Source: NIOZ-UU13 sp964417935 (lineage in GTDB: Bacteria > Planctomycetota > Phycisphaerae > Sedimentisphaerales > Anaerobacaceae). Taken from it: a stretch of 11,668 nt of DNA. Shown here piece by piece: positions 1 through 6,803 of this stretch; the stretch's first letter is position 1; each line of letters opens with the position of its first letter. Location: the NCBI GenBank assembly GCA_964417935.1, contig CAYQKF010000151.1:1-11668 (forward strand), in the 5' to 3' direction. The translations under genes were made by a program, and so were the position numbers. A model generated the notes under the pieces. The model saw only the letters and a list, made by a program, of their open reading frames with translations. It was not told the origin of the DNA and did not search any database.

Positions 1-1
1 A

Positions 2-73
2 TCCAGTCCGGCTTATCAGCCAGAAGTAAAAGTTGATCAATATCCATCTATTAAGTCTTTCTGGGCTAAGTAA
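2..73 (+). CDS. possible C-terminal tail of an upstream gene (partial)
   Basis: The frame starting at base 2 is open from the window edge to a TAA at 71-73 and encodes a 23-residue tail ending in SIKSFWAK. The other frame I followed from base 1 stops at base 36. The composition is plausible for a protein end, and the next gene on this strand starts 68 bases later, which would suit an operon. The fragment is too short to name a family, and an open frame of this length can occur by chance. Confidence 0.35.
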   Translation, partial: SSPAYQPEVKVDQYPSIKSFWAK

Positions 74-82
74 AAGTAAAGG

Positions 83-98
83 TGATCCAACGGGATCA
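83..98 (+). other. short perfect hairpin upstream of the NIPSNAP gene
   Basis: TGATCC (83-88) and GGATCA (93-98) form a perfect 6-bp stem around the loop AACG. It lies 43 bases before the start codon at 142 and 9 bases after the putative upstream stop. No T-run follows, so it is not a convincing intrinsic terminator. It could be a weak mRNA structure, an operator, or chance. Confidence 0.3.
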
Positions 99-141
99 GT
101 AACTAAAGTCGTCAACTTAACTATATGAGGAGAATTTTGAA

Positions 142-921
142 ATGAAAAGACGAGAGTTTCTAACGGCGGCGAGCCTTGCCGGGATAGCGAGTATGAGTTC
201 TTTGGCGGCGGCCGCAGAGGGTGAAGATGGCAAACAAGAATATTTTGAAATGAGGCAATACCGTTTGCACGTAGGGTCGAAGAAAAGACTTCTCGGTGAT
301 TTTCTTCGCAAAGTGGGAATAGCTGCGATGAACCGCGTAGGGATTGGGCCGGTCGGCGTCTTCAATGCGATGTATGGGCCCAACAGTCCGACGCTTTATG
401 TTCTGCTCGTACATAAATCTTTGGACTCGGTAGCGAGCTCAGCTTCGCTTTTAATGGCGGATAAAGAGTATCGAAAGGCGGGTGCTGATTTTATCAATGC
501 GTCCCTGTCCGAGCCGATGTATGTGCGAATGGAAAGTTCGTTGATGGTGGCTTTTAAGGATATGCCGAAACTGGAAGTGCCGGAAAAGAAACCAAGGATA
601 TTCGAGCTTCGGACTTACGAAAGTCACAGCATCAAGGCGGCCAAGAAGAAGATTGAGATGTTTAATGAAGGCGGTGAGATAGCGATTTTCAAAAAGACAG
701 GTTTGCAGCCGGTGTTCTTCGGCGAGACGTTAATAGGGCCGAAAATGCCGAATTTAACCTATATGCTGGTCTTTGAGAATATGGCCGACCGCGACGAGAA
801 ATGGGGTATTTTCGGCGGCGACCCGGACTGGAAGAAACTAAGGGCCAATACCGCTTATAAGGACACTGTTTCCAATATTACCGACATAATCCTGCGACCG
901 GCGCCGTATTCGCAGATATGA
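142..921 (+). CDS. Tat-exported NIPSNAP family protein
   Basis: This 259-residue protein begins with a twin-arginine signal (KRREFL at residues 2-7), a hydrophobic stretch to about residue 24, and an AAAAEG-type cleavage region, so it is probably exported folded. The mature part holds two similar alpha/beta dimeric-barrel modules. The first opens at YFEMRQYRLHVG (about residue 34) and the second at IFELRTYESHS (about residue 153). This is the NIPSNAP arrangement often seen as Tat proteins in Planctomycetota. The start is supported by AGGAG at 129-133, nine bases ahead of the ATG. The biochemical role of this family is not settled, and no catalytic motif can be assigned. The gene is the only complete one on the plus strand and converges on the AsmA-like gene. 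The family call is firm; the function is unknown. Confidence 0.82.
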   Translation: MKRREFLTAASLAGIASMSSLAAAAEGEDGKQEYFEMRQYRLHVGSKKRLLGDFLRKVGIAAMNRVGIGPVGVFNAMYGPNSPTLYVLLVHKSLDSVASSASLLMADKEYRKAGADFINASLSEPMYVRMESSLMVAFKDMPKLEVPEKKPRIFELRTYESHSIKAAKKKIEMFNEGGEIAIFKKTGLQPVFFGETLIGPKMPNLTYMLVFENMADRDEKWGIFGGDPDWKKLRANTAYKDTVSNITDIILRPAPYSQI

Positions 922-926
922 TTGCC

Positions 927-980
927 AGTGGTGAGTAGTGAGTGGTGAGTATGCAACTTACCAATTAACCAATCACCAAT
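927..980. repeat. short simple repeats in the convergent gap
   Basis: The gap between the two convergent stop codons contains AGTGGTGAGTA twice (927-937 and 941-951). It then has ACCAAT three times, at 960-965, 968-973 and 975-980, the last touching the stop codon of the minus-strand gene. No stem with a T-run is visible here. This looks like slippage-prone low-complexity sequence. Confidence 0.5.
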
Positions 981-3900
981 CAACGTGTAGCTGGTTTTGT
1001 TCCGAGGATTTTAAGGGTTTCTTCGATGACCGGTAAGGTTTTGGTTGTAATCTTCGGGTCGTAAAAATCGCCGGTAACCTCCATTCGTACAACAGCCTGC
1101 CCAAGGCCTTCGGTGAGCGATTGCAAAACGGAAGGGTCGTCGGTGGCAAGACGCCGGCCCCGGGCGGTAAGAACCAAATCGACATTTCGTGTTTTCAGAT
1201 CCATCCTGCCGGAACCGTAAAAGGCGACGGCCTGGCCGGAGAGGTCGAGCTTCTTAATAAGCAGGTCATTGCGCCTGATATATGAATCAACGAACATCTG
1301 GTCAAAAGCACAATCCTTCGGCTCGGTCAGTTTCAATACCTGCAAGAGCTTACCCAAAGGGGAAAGCTGCCCAACCTGCATATCGCTGATTGCAAGTCTG
1401 CACATGCCGATACGTGAGGAAATATCGCCAGTACGGGCATTGATGCTCAAAGAGCCATCCATTTCCCCGCTCGTATAGCCGTTGTCAGGTCTCTCTTTGT
1501 CCTTTGTGTCTGAGAGAAATTGTTGTAAATCAATATCGTCAAAACCTACCTGGAGCAGATACTCTGAAGCTCCGTCGGTTCCGCCTCTCCGAAAAGAGTC
1601 CTTAGGACTGGCGGATTTGAACTCAAATATTCCTGTCGATTTTCCGCCGTAACACTCGGCGATTAAATCCTCGGTGGACCAGCGCCGCATGTCCGGGTCA
1701 TAAAAGATATCCGCTCTTAAATTAGTGAAAGACTTGCCCTGAATCCTGAGCGTGCCGCCATCAAAAGCAGCCTGGCAATTACTAAGACCGTCACTGGTTT
1801 TATACAAGCCTTTCATTTTCAGTATCGCATCCAATTCGGTTTCGGTATCAGATATTTTGAAGCCACAGTTTTTGAATCTGATATCGCCGGAGAAATCAAC
1901 GGACTTTTGGCCATCATCTGTGGTGAAGACCCGGATATTCTCGAAATCCAAATCAAATCGGCCGGCAGGCGAGAGACTGCTGTATAATGGCCGAATATGC
2001 TGCGGTAAGGCCTTACCGAGACGCTCGTCGAAAAAAATGTCGTCAGCCGAGAGATGTAAAAGGGCACTATTGAAAACATCGTCGGCCAAAGCTATTTGGC
2101 CGTTCAGTTTTATGGTTGCGGCCTGGGCTGTTGCCGGAACACTATCACCTAAAGTTGCGGTAATATCCTTAAGCGTGATGCTGTCTTTTGTTATCGACAA
2201 GGTGCCGGTGATGTCTCTGAAGGGATATGGAAACTGCGGTAAATTGACGCTGTCACCCAGACAACCTATAGTTATCCTGTAATCAGGAAAGTCTGTGAGT
2301 CTCTCTTTGTTCAAATCGGCGCTGATATTTAGTTTGCCCTGTGGTTTCAATTCGGCAACGATTTCTTTCAGGGACTCAGGTACGAAACTAAACAAATCAT
2401 CGTTTAATTGCACCTGCTCAAAATTCAGCGACAGGCGATAGAGGGACTCCTGGTCCTTCCGGCCCGGCCAAACTTGGCCGGTCAACGAAACCGAACCATC
2501 GCTGTACCGACCGGAGAAGTTTTTGACAGTTATCAAATCGGGTGTAAAAACGGCATTGGCCGATATATCAGAGACAGGCGAGGAAAATTGCTCGGACTTC
2601 AAAGAAGCATTTTTGAAAGACAAATCGGCTGTAAAAGTTGCGGGGTCGGAATCCCGTCCTGAAATTTTTACCCGGCCATCAGCCAGGCCGGTGGGATGGA
2701 TTCGATTGTATAAATTCCTTTGCGTTTCCGGCAGTGCCGCCTCCAGTGTCGAATCAAGGGGAACATTGTTCACTTTGACCGAGACATCATATACCGGGCC
2801 ATTGGTGCTGTCGGTTTCTACTTTACCATTCAAGGTTATTTTGCATTCGTTTACCTGCGAAACCACATCCGAAAGGATTACATTGCCGCGGTCGAAAAAG
2901 AGTCGGCCTGTAAGATTTTTTAATGGATAAGGAAAATGCCGATATATAGCTTCTGCGCCGCGCAGCTCGACTGTCAATTTTTTCTCCTTGTCCGTTTGTG
3001 AGCGTTGGCTGAGCCGGTAATCTATCGCTGCAAGCCCGGTCGGAGAAAAAGCAGACCACGATTCTTTCTGTGTTGTGCTTAGCACACTATACAGGTCATG
3101 ATTTAAAGCGACGTTGTCGCTCGTAATCCGGATTTGGTACTTCCAATTTGGTGGCACGGCCATCTTGGCCGTGTTTTCACGGGCTGGAAGCCCGTGCCAC
3201 ATCCGGCTCCAGCCGTTAAAGAAAAGCTCAACGTCGCCGTGCTTACCGTTCAGATTATTCAGTGCCACGCTATTTTGGGTAAAATCTATCTGACCAACCA
3301 AATGCTCTATTGTGTACGGGAACTTGTAGTTGCAAAACGCAACATCCTTACAATAAACTTTACCGGACAACGTATTTTCGCTTAATCGGTTTAAGTTGCC
3401 TGACGCATCAATATCAATATCTATTCGTCCATACGGCTGGTATCGGTTGAAAAATTTTTGCAAAGCGGCAAATGGGCTGGACCTTTCCAAGAAAGCCGGC
3501 CCGAGCAATGCAAATTTGTCCAGCGCCGGACTGTGCTTAGCACGCAAATCCTTTATCCTTAGCTTCAGCGAGAAGGTGTTGTTCTGTTCATACTTCAACT
3601 CGGCGTCCAAGGTGTCTATTATCCACGCCATCTCAAGCTCAGGTACATCCACGGATGAAATTCCACCTTTAATCGTAACAGTGCCCGGCTTCCAAAATCC
3701 GGTCAGCCGGCTTTTGCCATAACCGGAAGCCATCGTGGCAGTCGTTATATCGAAGCTGTAGCCTTTTTGTGTTTCCTCATCGAATCCAAATCTCGCATTA
3801 AGAGGTACTGATATAGCAACCTTCACCTGCTCGTTTGAAATTTTGCTATATTGTAGTGTACCCGCTTTGAGATGAATTCGCGGCATTTTGCCGGAGGTTC

Positions 3901-4324
3901 CTTCAGGAGGTTTGATTTTAAGTGCCGATAAATTCCACCAGCCCGTATCTATATCATATTGGGCGTTGAAGACAAAATCATTGACATCTATAACTTTCAG
4001 TCGTGGCCGCAGTAATAATAAGCTGCTTAGACTAAAGCGTGCATATACTGTTTCTGCTTTAAGTATGGCCTCATCGCCGCTTCGCTTTTCGTCGGGATTG
4101 ATTACAAGCTTTTTTATTAAAACCGAGCCATCGGTGTTGAAATCAACCGATTCGGTTTTTATCTTCGTATTGGTCAGCTCGGCAATCTGCCCCAAGGCGA
4201 TGTGGCATAAAGCTCGGCCTGCAAGGATGAAAAAAAGCCATAGAAGAGCGGCCAGAATCAACACTTCCACAAGCCAGCGAATTACACTTTTGAGTTTCAA
4301 GTTTTGAATTTTGAGTCGGGCCAT
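980..4324 (-). CDS. large AsmA-like / repeating beta-groove envelope protein
   Basis: This 1114-residue protein has one N-terminal membrane helix (about residues 15-37), followed by a long periplasmic region rich in alternating beta strands. Its C-terminal part resembles the AsmA C-terminal region (about 955-1100; for example LLIKKLDLSGQAVAFYGSGR). At least four internal repeats of about 112-130 residues can be read. A strand motif (FPY at 335, FPYP at 464, a degenerate copy near 580, FPYP at 698) recurs, followed by a P-x-G turn at 297, 428, 544, 661 and 786. This matches the AsmA/TamB/YhdP superfamily, thought to bridge the periplasm and move phospholipids; the substrate here is unknown. 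No Shine-Dalgarno sequence is visible before the ATG, but the membrane helix requires a start near it. Palindromic elements lie in frame at residues 375-392 and 904-915. The gene follows purD but is separated from it by repeats. Confidence 0.85.
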   Translation of the reverse strand: MARLKIQNLKLKSVIRWLVEVLILAALLWLFFILAGRALCHIALGQIAELTNTKIKTESVDFNTDGSVLIKKLVINPDEKRSGDEAILKAETVYARFSLSSLLLLRPRLKVIDVNDFVFNAQYDIDTGWWNLSALKIKPPEGTSGKMPRIHLKAGTLQYSKISNEQVKVAISVPLNARFGFDEETQKGYSFDITTATMASGYGKSRLTGFWKPGTVTIKGGISSVDVPELEMAWIIDTLDAELKYEQNNTFSLKLRIKDLRAKHSPALDKFALLGPAFLERSSPFAALQKFFNRYQPYGRIDIDIDASGNLNRLSENTLSGKVYCKDVAFCNYKFPYTIEHLVGQIDFTQNSVALNNLNGKHGDVELFFNGWSRMWHGLPARENTAKMAVPPNWKYQIRITSDNVALNHDLYSVLSTTQKESWSAFSPTGLAAIDYRLSQRSQTDKEKKLTVELRGAEAIYRHFPYPLKNLTGRLFFDRGNVILSDVVSQVNECKITLNGKVETDSTNGPVYDVSVKVNNVPLDSTLEAALPETQRNLYNRIHPTGLADGRVKISGRDSDPATFTADLSFKNASLKSEQFSSPVSDISANAVFTPDLITVKNFSGRYSDGSVSLTGQVWPGRKDQESLYRLSLNFEQVQLNDDLFSFVPESLKEIVAELKPQGKLNISADLNKERLTDFPDYRITIGCLGDSVNLPQFPYPFRDITGTLSITKDSITLKDITATLGDSVPATAQAATIKLNGQIALADDVFNSALLHLSADDIFFDERLGKALPQHIRPLYSSLSPAGRFDLDFENIRVFTTDDGQKSVDFSGDIRFKNCGFKISDTETELDAILKMKGLYKTSDGLSNCQAAFDGGTLRIQGKSFTNLRADIFYDPDMRRWSTEDLIAECYGGKSTGIFEFKSASPKDSFRRGGTDGASEYLLQVGFDDIDLQQFLSDTKDKERPDNGYTSGEMDGSLSINARTGDISSRIGMCRLAISDMQVGQLSPLGKLLQVLKLTEPKDCAFDQMFVDSYIRRNDLLIKKLDLSGQAVAFYGSGRMDLKTRNVDLVLTARGRRLATDDPSVLQSLTEGLGQAVVRMEVTGDFYDPKITTKTLPVIEETLKILGTKPATR
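1580..1615. repeat. 36-bp palindromic element inside the AsmA-like gene
   Basis: TCCGCC (1580-1585) and GGCGGA (1610-1615) are perfect terminal inverted repeats. Inside lies the near-perfect palindrome AGTCCT-T-AGGACT (1597-1609). The unit is 36 bp, exactly 12 codons, and encodes residues 904-915, a polar stretch (SPKDSFRRGG) between two predicted beta strands. The structure and the frame-preserving length suggest an inserted dispersed repeat, but no second copy is visible in the window, so this is an inference. Confidence 0.4.
2464..2481. repeat. 18-bp perfect palindrome resembling half of the 3151 element
   Basis: CCGGCCAA (2464-2471) pairs with TTGGCCGG (2474-2481) inside the AsmA-like gene, at residues about 615-621. 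Its core resembles the first hairpin of the 50-bp element at 3151 (CGGCCAnnCTTGGCCG against CGGCCATCTTGGCCG). It falls at the linker of internal repeat 3 that is equivalent to the linker hit in repeat 1. It may be a decayed half-copy, or simply native GC-rich codons. Confidence 0.3.
3151..3200. repeat. 50-bp REP-like double-hairpin element inserted in frame
   Basis: The unit folds completely. GTGG (3151-3154) pairs with CCAC (3197-3200). Hairpin 1 is CACGGCC-ATCTT-GGCCGTG (3155-3173), a TTTT linker follows, and hairpin 2 is CACGGGC-TGGAA-GCCCGTG (3178-3196). Every base is in a stem, a 5-base loop or the linker, so it forms a three-way junction on either strand. It lies inside the AsmA-like gene and encodes residues 375-392 on the minus strand. 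Such GTGGCACGG-type palindromes are, to my recollection, dispersed in Planctomycetota assemblies; I cannot check copy number here. Confidence 0.75.
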
Positions 4325-4356
4325 AGTGCACGCAAATAATTTTGAGTTTGTAGCCT

Positions 4357-4410
4357 TAGGGTGGGGCTTGCCCCACCAAGACTCTGTTTGGTGGGCTAAA
4401 GCTCACCCTA
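4357..4410. repeat. 54-bp nested palindromic repeat
   Basis: TAGGGTG (4357-4363) and CACCCTA (4404-4410) are perfect terminal inverted repeats. Inside are GTGGGGC-TT-GCCCCAC (4361-4376), a second imperfect stem GTGGGCT/AGCTCAC (4391-4406), and a central pair CCACCAA (4373-4379) with TTGGTGG (4388-4394). It lies between purD and the AsmA-like gene, 33 bases before the latter's start codon. The layout resembles the element at 3151 (short outer arms enclosing two hairpins), but the sequence is different, so it is a separate repeat family. Confidence 0.65.
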
Positions 4411-4431
4411 CGCCTTCCAACTAACTAATAT

Positions 4432-4541
4432 CTGTTGCGGAAAACGAAAATCGACGATGTCACCCCTGCGAAAGCAAGGGTCCAGAGCAAAAAACTGGAT
4501 TCCCGCTTTCGCGGGAATGACAAATACTGTTTCCGCAACAG
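4432..4541. mobile_element. 110-bp MITE-like unit with perfect 12-bp terminal inverted repeats
   Basis: CTGTTGCGGAAA (4432-4443) is exactly inverted at 4530-4541 as TTTCCGCAACAG. Inside lies a second inverted pair, a 27-base arm at 4459-4485 and its diverged inverse at 4495-4521, around a 9-base A-rich centre. The inner arms belong to the very widespread repeat whose core is ATTCCCGC-GAAA-GCGGGAAT. There is no transposase and no clear target-site duplication. The unit ends 23 bases from the purD stop. It may be a non-autonomous mobile repeat, or two nested repeats of different age. Confidence 0.55.
4489..4518 (-). terminator. likely intrinsic terminator of purD, supplied by the repeat
   Basis: Read in the direction of purD, ATTCCCGC-GAAA-GCGGGAAT (4518 to 4499) forms an 8-bp GC-rich stem with a stable GAAA tetraloop. 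Four bases later come six T residues (4494 to 4489). The stem plus U-tract fits a Rho-independent terminator about 46 bases after the purD stop. The 4-base gap makes it less than ideal. Confidence 0.45.
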
Positions 4542-4564
4542 GAACTACCAACTCTATTCGGCAA

Positions 4565-5845
4565 TCAACCACCACTTCCTTTAATTGCCTTATGCGCAAT
4601 ATCCCGACGGCAATAAGCACCGTCGAATTTTATTTTATCCACGGCTCTATACGCCCTTTCCTTTGCGTCTCGGATTGTCTGTCCCAGGGCGGTAACGCCT
4701 AACACTCTTCCGCCGTTGGTAACAATATCCCCGTCCATATCTTTTGTGCCTGCGTGGAATACAATAACGTCTTCGCTCTGTTGGGCTTCTTGAAGTCCGA
4801 GTATTTTTTTGCCTTTTTCATAATCGCCCGGATAACCGCCTGAAGCCATCACCACACAAACCGCCGGCCTTCGGTCCCACTCAAGGGTAATCCGGTCTAA
4901 TGTGCCGTCACAGACAGCCAGAAGAACTTCCAGCAGTTCGCTTTTCAGCCGAGCAAGAATCGGCTGGGTTTCGGGGTCGCCAAAGCGCACGTTAAATTCC
5001 AGCACTCTCGGCCCGCCGCCGGTAATCATAAGCCCCGCGTACAGCACGCCTTTATACGGCGTGCCGTTTCGATTCATACCATCGACCACCGGCACAAAAA
5101 TTTCACGCGTAATATGATTCATCATGTCCTCAGTAACCACAGGTGCGGGACTGTAAGCGCCCATTCCTCCGGTGTTGGGCCCGGTGTCACCATCACCGAT
5201 GGGCTTGTGGTCCTGCGAGGATTCCATAATATAGATATTCCGCCCGTCCACAAAGGCAAGTATCGATGCCTCTTCGCCGAGCAGTTTATCTTCGACGACG
5301 ATTATGTCACCGGCCGGGCCAAATACTTTGTCGCACATTATCTTTTCAGCCGCTAAGATTCCATCAGAAGGGTCATCACAGACAAAAACACCTTTGCCCT
5401 TGGCAAGGCCTGCGGCTTTTACCACCACCGGTTCGTCCCTGCTTGCGATATATGCTTTTGCATCGCTGAATCTATCGAAGGTTCTGCCCTCAGCCGTGGA
5501 GACGGAACTGGAGCGCATCAGTTGCTTTGCAAATGCTTTATCCGCTTCGAGCTGAGCGGCATCGGCGCTTGGGCCGAATGCCTTTATGCCGGCAGCTTCA
5601 AACTCATCGACCAGGCCTGCTGCAAGAGGATCCTCCGGGCCGACCACCACAAGACCGACATCATTCTGACGTGCGAAGTCCAGAAGCTCATCGGTATCAT
5701 CAACACCGATAGGAATATTCTGTCCACATTGGGCTGTGCCGGGATTGCCCGGTGCTATGTAAAGTTTGGCTAAGTCCTTCGATTGAGCCAATTTCCAGGC
5801 GATTGCATGCTCGCGTCCGCCACTGCCAATTAAAAGTACATTCAT
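4565..5845 (-). CDS. purD: phosphoribosylamine-glycine ligase (GAR synthetase)
   Basis: PurD joins glycine to 5-phosphoribosylamine using ATP, the second step of de novo purine synthesis, in the cytosol. The 426-residue length is normal for the family. Visible signatures are the N-terminal GSGGREHA (7-14) and PGNPGTA (32-38), then the ATP-grasp elements KAAGLAKGKGV (143-153), GEEAS (190-194), QDHKPIGDGDTGPNTGGMG (211-229) and the metal-binding LEFNVRFGDPETQ (282-294). The C-terminal domain is complete. The start ATG at 5843-5845 is preceded by AGGGTGG (5849-5855), a usable ribosome binding site. No other pur gene is in the window. A repeat-borne hairpin with a T-run follows the stop and may end the transcript before the AsmA-like gene. 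Confidence 0.97.
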   Translation of the reverse strand: MNVLLIGSGGREHAIAWKLAQSKDLAKLYIAPGNPGTAQCGQNIPIGVDDTDELLDFARQNDVGLVVVGPEDPLAAGLVDEFEAAGIKAFGPSADAAQLEADKAFAKQLMRSSSVSTAEGRTFDRFSDAKAYIASRDEPVVVKAAGLAKGKGVFVCDDPSDGILAAEKIMCDKVFGPAGDIIVVEDKLLGEEASILAFVDGRNIYIMESSQDHKPIGDGDTGPNTGGMGAYSPAPVVTEDMMNHITREIFVPVVDGMNRNGTPYKGVLYAGLMITGGGPRVLEFNVRFGDPETQPILARLKSELLEVLLAVCDGTLDRITLEWDRRPAVCVVMASGGYPGDYEKGKKILGLQEAQQSEDVIVFHAGTKDMDGDIVTNGGRVLGVTALGQTIRDAKERAYRAVDKIKFDGAYCRRDIAHKAIKGSGG

Positions 5846-5924
5846 CTGCCACCCTAAATCAATTGACTATTGATTATTAGATTTCTGTTTTCTTATCAGG
5901 TAACAGTCTAACAAAAACGGGGGT

Positions 5925-5958
5925 CTTACTCAAGCTACTACTTTAACTTTAGAGTAAG
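5925..5958 (-). other. inverted repeat between the lipoprotein gene and purD
   Basis: CTTACTC (5925-5931) and GAGTAAG (5952-5958) are perfect 7-bp arms around a 20-base loop. In the minus direction the stem is followed after seven bases by GTTTTTG, so it could be a weak terminator for the lipoprotein gene or part of the purD leader. The large loop and the offset T-run keep this uncertain. I found no convincing promoter for purD in the 126-base gap. Confidence 0.25.
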
Positions 5959-5971
5959 TGCCTGGAGGGTC

Positions 5972-6661
5972 TTATCTTTCCTCGCCCCAGAGTTGAACGT
6001 CGTCGAATTGGCCGGTGTCGTCGAACGAGCCAACGCCTACCCCGCCCCACTCGAAGCGATTGTCAACGGCAGTCATTATCGGCTCAGTACCATCGTCGAA
6101 GAATACCTCAATTGTACCCTTTTCAGCGTCGCGCACCAAGCGCACGGTGTGCCAGTTATCGTCCCACTTTGTCCCCTCGGTTCGTGTCTTTGCAATCGAT
6201 ATACGCGGTTCGGCATTAACAATAAATATCGAGTTCGCGTGAGCATCGGATTGGTTGGCAATGTGTACGTAATAGAAATGCGATGGGTCCTGATGTCCGA
6301 AAAACAGGCACATATCCCGATGGCCGTAATCCTTCGTCGTAGAGTGCATCTTCAACTCCAGCACAAAGCTGCCAACAACCACGTTCCGAACAAGGTTGAT
6401 GTTGACAGGCGAGCGGACTTGTGGCTCATACTCGCTCTGTTTATACAGGGCTAACACCTTTCCGCCGTGTCCGGGCTCGGTTCGCCACGCGAATGGGTCG
6501 GTAGCCTGCCAGTCGCCAATCCTGCCGTCTTCAAAGTCTGCCTCGAACAACAACGGCATTTTCTTACCGCCGCCTATACCGGCCAGTCCATTACACCCGG
6601 TCGCCACAGCTAACAGCATCAGTAAAACAACAGTTGCTTTCCAACAAATTACTGTTCTCAT
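5972..6661 (-). CDS. lectin-fold lipoprotein (DUF1080 / LamG-like)
   Basis: From the ATG at 6659-6661 this is 229 residues. It begins with a lipoprotein signal: basic residues, a hydrophobic stretch (about 9-20), then ATGC with the lipidated Cys at residue 23. The mature part starts with LFEADFEDGRIGDWQ and continues as a beta-rich domain ending FEWGGVGVGSFDDTGQFDDVQLWG. This is typical of concanavalin A-like sandwich domains of the DUF1080/3-keto-disaccharide hydrolase and LamG groups. It probably sits on a membrane facing the periplasm or outside and may bind glycans; no catalytic residues can be assigned. The start is chosen because AGGAG (6670-6674) lies eight bases upstream. A longer in-frame reading to 6799 adds 46 residues before the signal and is unlikely. 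It stands alone between hicA and purD. Confidence 0.72.
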   Translation of the reverse strand: MRTVICWKATVVLLMLLAVATGCNGLAGIGGGKKMPLLFEADFEDGRIGDWQATDPFAWRTEPGHGGKVLALYKQSEYEPQVRSPVNINLVRNVVVGSFVLELKMHSTTKDYGHRDMCLFFGHQDPSHFYYVHIANQSDAHANSIFIVNAEPRISIAKTRTEGTKWDDNWHTVRLVRDAEKGTIEVFFDDGTEPIMTAVDNRFEWGGVGVGSFDDTGQFDDVQLWGEER

Positions 6662-6803
6662 CGCATTTTCTCCTTTTAATCCTAAAACTATCAACGACAG
6701 CAGTGTAGCACAGAAAAGATGCAAAGGAAAGAAAAAAGGCCGTGGGTGTTGATTGTATTCGGATTGAGGGGCGAGCCAGTAACAGGCAAGTAGCAGCAAG
6801 TCG

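Noticed and set aside
922..979. Bidirectional terminator between the convergent genes
   Set aside because: No stable stem with a T-run can be drawn; the region is only simple repeats.
1752..2282. 176-codon plus-strand frame, and others up to 139 codons, inside the AsmA-like gene
   Set aside because: They are antisense shadows of a clearly coding frame and have no recognisable domain or start context.
3151..3200. CRISPR repeat or intrinsic terminator
   Set aside because: It is a single unit with no spacer array, and it lies inside an intact gene, where termination would be harmful.
4408..4702. Open frames on both strands over the repeat downstream of purD (for example one containing NWIPAFAGMT)
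   Set aside because: These are translations of the dispersed palindromic repeat plus purD antisense; this peptide pattern is a familiar false gene call.
6662..6799. Longer lipoprotein start adding 46 residues
   Set aside because: It would place a hydrophobic stretch ahead of a clear lipoprotein signal, while AGGAG lies just before the downstream ATG.
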